Below, one piece after another: positions 63,458 through 64,000 of a stretch of DNA of 64,000 nt. Source of the stretch: Phyllobacterium lublinensis (GTDB taxonomy: Bacteria; Pseudomonadota; Alphaproteobacteria; Rhizobiales; Rhizobiaceae); NCBI RefSeq assembly GCF_020164435.1, contig NZ_JAIUDQ010000018.1, positions 32,472 to 96,471 on the forward strand, written 5' to 3'. Under the pieces are notes generated by a model. That model was not told the DNA's origin. It searched no databases and saw nothing but the letters and a program-made list of their open reading frames with translations. A program made the position numbers and the translations under genes. Positions within the stretch are counted from its first letter, which is position 1; each line of letters starts with the position of its first letter.

Positions 63458-64000
63458 ATGCGCCCTATGCAGGGAGCGCGCTTTGCCTTTGGTCCGTTCG
63501 TGCTTGATCCGGGTGCTGGAACGCTCCTTCGGAATGACGATCCCGTTGCCGTCGGCCATCGCGGACTGAAGCTGCTGGCCGCGCTCGTCGCAAGGCCCGG
63601 CGAAATCCTGGGCAAGGCCGAGTTGATGGATGCAGCGTGGCCAGGCACGGCTGTCGAGGAAGGTAACCTCACCGTCCAGATCGCGCAGCTGCGCAAGCTG
63701 CTTGGTTCAGCCGCGGACGGCCGTGAATGGATATCCACTGTTCCGCGTGTGGGTTACCGTTTCACTGGGGTCATCGAACACCTCGATGGCGCCATGCGAA
63801 TGACCTTGCCGCTACCCGGCAAACCTTCGATAGCCGTGCTGCCCTTCGTGAATGTCAGCAGTGATCCCGAACAGGAATCCTTCGCCGATGGACTGACGGA
63901 AGACCTCACCACCGACCTTTCCAGGAACGCCGGCCTGTTCGTCATCGCACGCAACTCGGCCTTTGCCTACAAGGGAAAGGCGATGGACGTGCGCGGGATC
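63458..64000 (+). CDS. OmpR/CadC-type winged-helix regulator, 3' end cut by window edge
   Basis: ATG 63458 or 63467 opens a frame that runs off the window end (about 180 residues seen). Residues about 8-105 form a winged-helix DNA-binding domain (RGLKLLAALVARPGEILGKA and NLTVQIAQLRKLLG then VPRVGYRF), without a receiver. After a linker, PSIAVLPFVNVSSDPEQESFADGLTED (about 125-151) begins a TolB-like / adenylate-cyclase-associated domain, so the full protein is likely a large regulator with TPR repeats. It has no phospho-acceptor in the visible part. Divergent from the DUF1127-like gene. Confidence 0.85.
   Translation, partial: MRPMQGARFAFGPFVLDPGAGTLLRNDDPVAVGHRGLKLLAALVARPGEILGKAELMDAAWPGTAVEEGNLTVQIAQLRKLLGSAADGREWISTVPRVGYRFTGVIEHLDGAMRMTLPLPGKPSIAVLPFVNVSSDPEQESFADGLTEDLTTDLSRNAGLFVIARNSAFAYKGKAMDVRGI

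Noticed and set aside
1..64000. tRNA, rRNA or prophage genes
   Set aside because: No cloverleaf-like sequence, rRNA core or phage structural or integrase gene was noticed in either strand; a tRNA scan would be needed to be certain.

Overview
The window is a chromosomal (or large-replicon) segment of an alphaproteobacterium, most likely of the Hyphomicrobiales (Rhizobiales), in the Phyllobacteriaceae / Rhizobiaceae / Brucellaceae range. This rests on an ExoY/ExoF/ExoP-type polysaccharide locus, a PrsDE-type type I secretion system, a full urease operon, a zwf-pgl-edd Entner-Doudoroff operon, DUF1127 small proteins, an alpha-r14/NfeR1-like sRNA with anti-Shine-Dalgarno loops, and clustered GANTC (CcrM) sites. 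No rRNA, tRNA, CRISPR array or intact insertion sequence was seen.

Layout. (1) 1-30.4 kb is a large exopolysaccharide (EPS) locus. It holds two GT4 glycosyltransferases, an ExoY-like initiating sugar transferase, a GINT1-like beta-propeller protein, a Wzx flippase, a HemK-like methyltransferase with an acyltransferase, and a LuxR regulator. Next comes a type I secretion operon of a Q/N-rich repeat protein, a 679-aa repeat protein, an ABC ATPase and a HlyD adaptor. It is followed by a six-gene minus-strand operon: AsnB-type amidotransferase, acyl carrier protein, AMP-ligase, NadE-like enzyme, secreted glycoside hydrolase and Wzy-like polymerase. The ExoF-like export protein, ExoP-like co-polymerase and a GT2 close the locus. 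(2) 30.4-36.5 kb is a metabolic and small-gene stretch: DUF1127 protein, amidase, Dabb protein, glycerate 2-kinase, lipoprotein, the sRNA, two small unknowns and a flavin-dependent oxidoreductase. (3) 36.5-43.5 kb is the urease operon ureDAB-C-dinB-EFG preceded by proC, with an exported-protein gene on the opposite strand between ureB and ureC. (4) 43.5-52.5 kb is a second EPS cluster: Wzy-like polymerase, GT2, GT4, WecG/TagA-type GT26, DUF6492 protein, Wzx flippase and a Wzz-like co-polymerase without a kinase domain. (5) 52.5-64 kb holds a MITE-like repeat, a solitary soxB, a perfect 27-bp inverted repeat, folD, a GlxA-type AraC regulator, a vapC remnant with its likely operator, edd-pgl-zwf, an aldehyde dehydrogenase with an SDR, a second DUF1127 protein and a truncated OmpR-type regulator.

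How the parts work together (inference). The first locus has every core function for a Wzx/Wzy-dependent polymer: initiation, extension, flipping, polymerisation, length control and export. It also has unusual decoration candidates (amidotransferase, ACP and AMP-ligase, HemK-like methylase, acyltransferase) and a co-located type I system whose two putative substrates look like extracellular matrix proteins. The second cluster lacks an initiating transferase and an outer-membrane exporter and may borrow them from the first. The most novel-looking part is the secretion operon at 11.3-17.9 kb, with a LuxR-type gene and a GANTC-rich intergenic region upstream. The AsnB/ACP/AMP-ligase/NadE operon is the next candidate.
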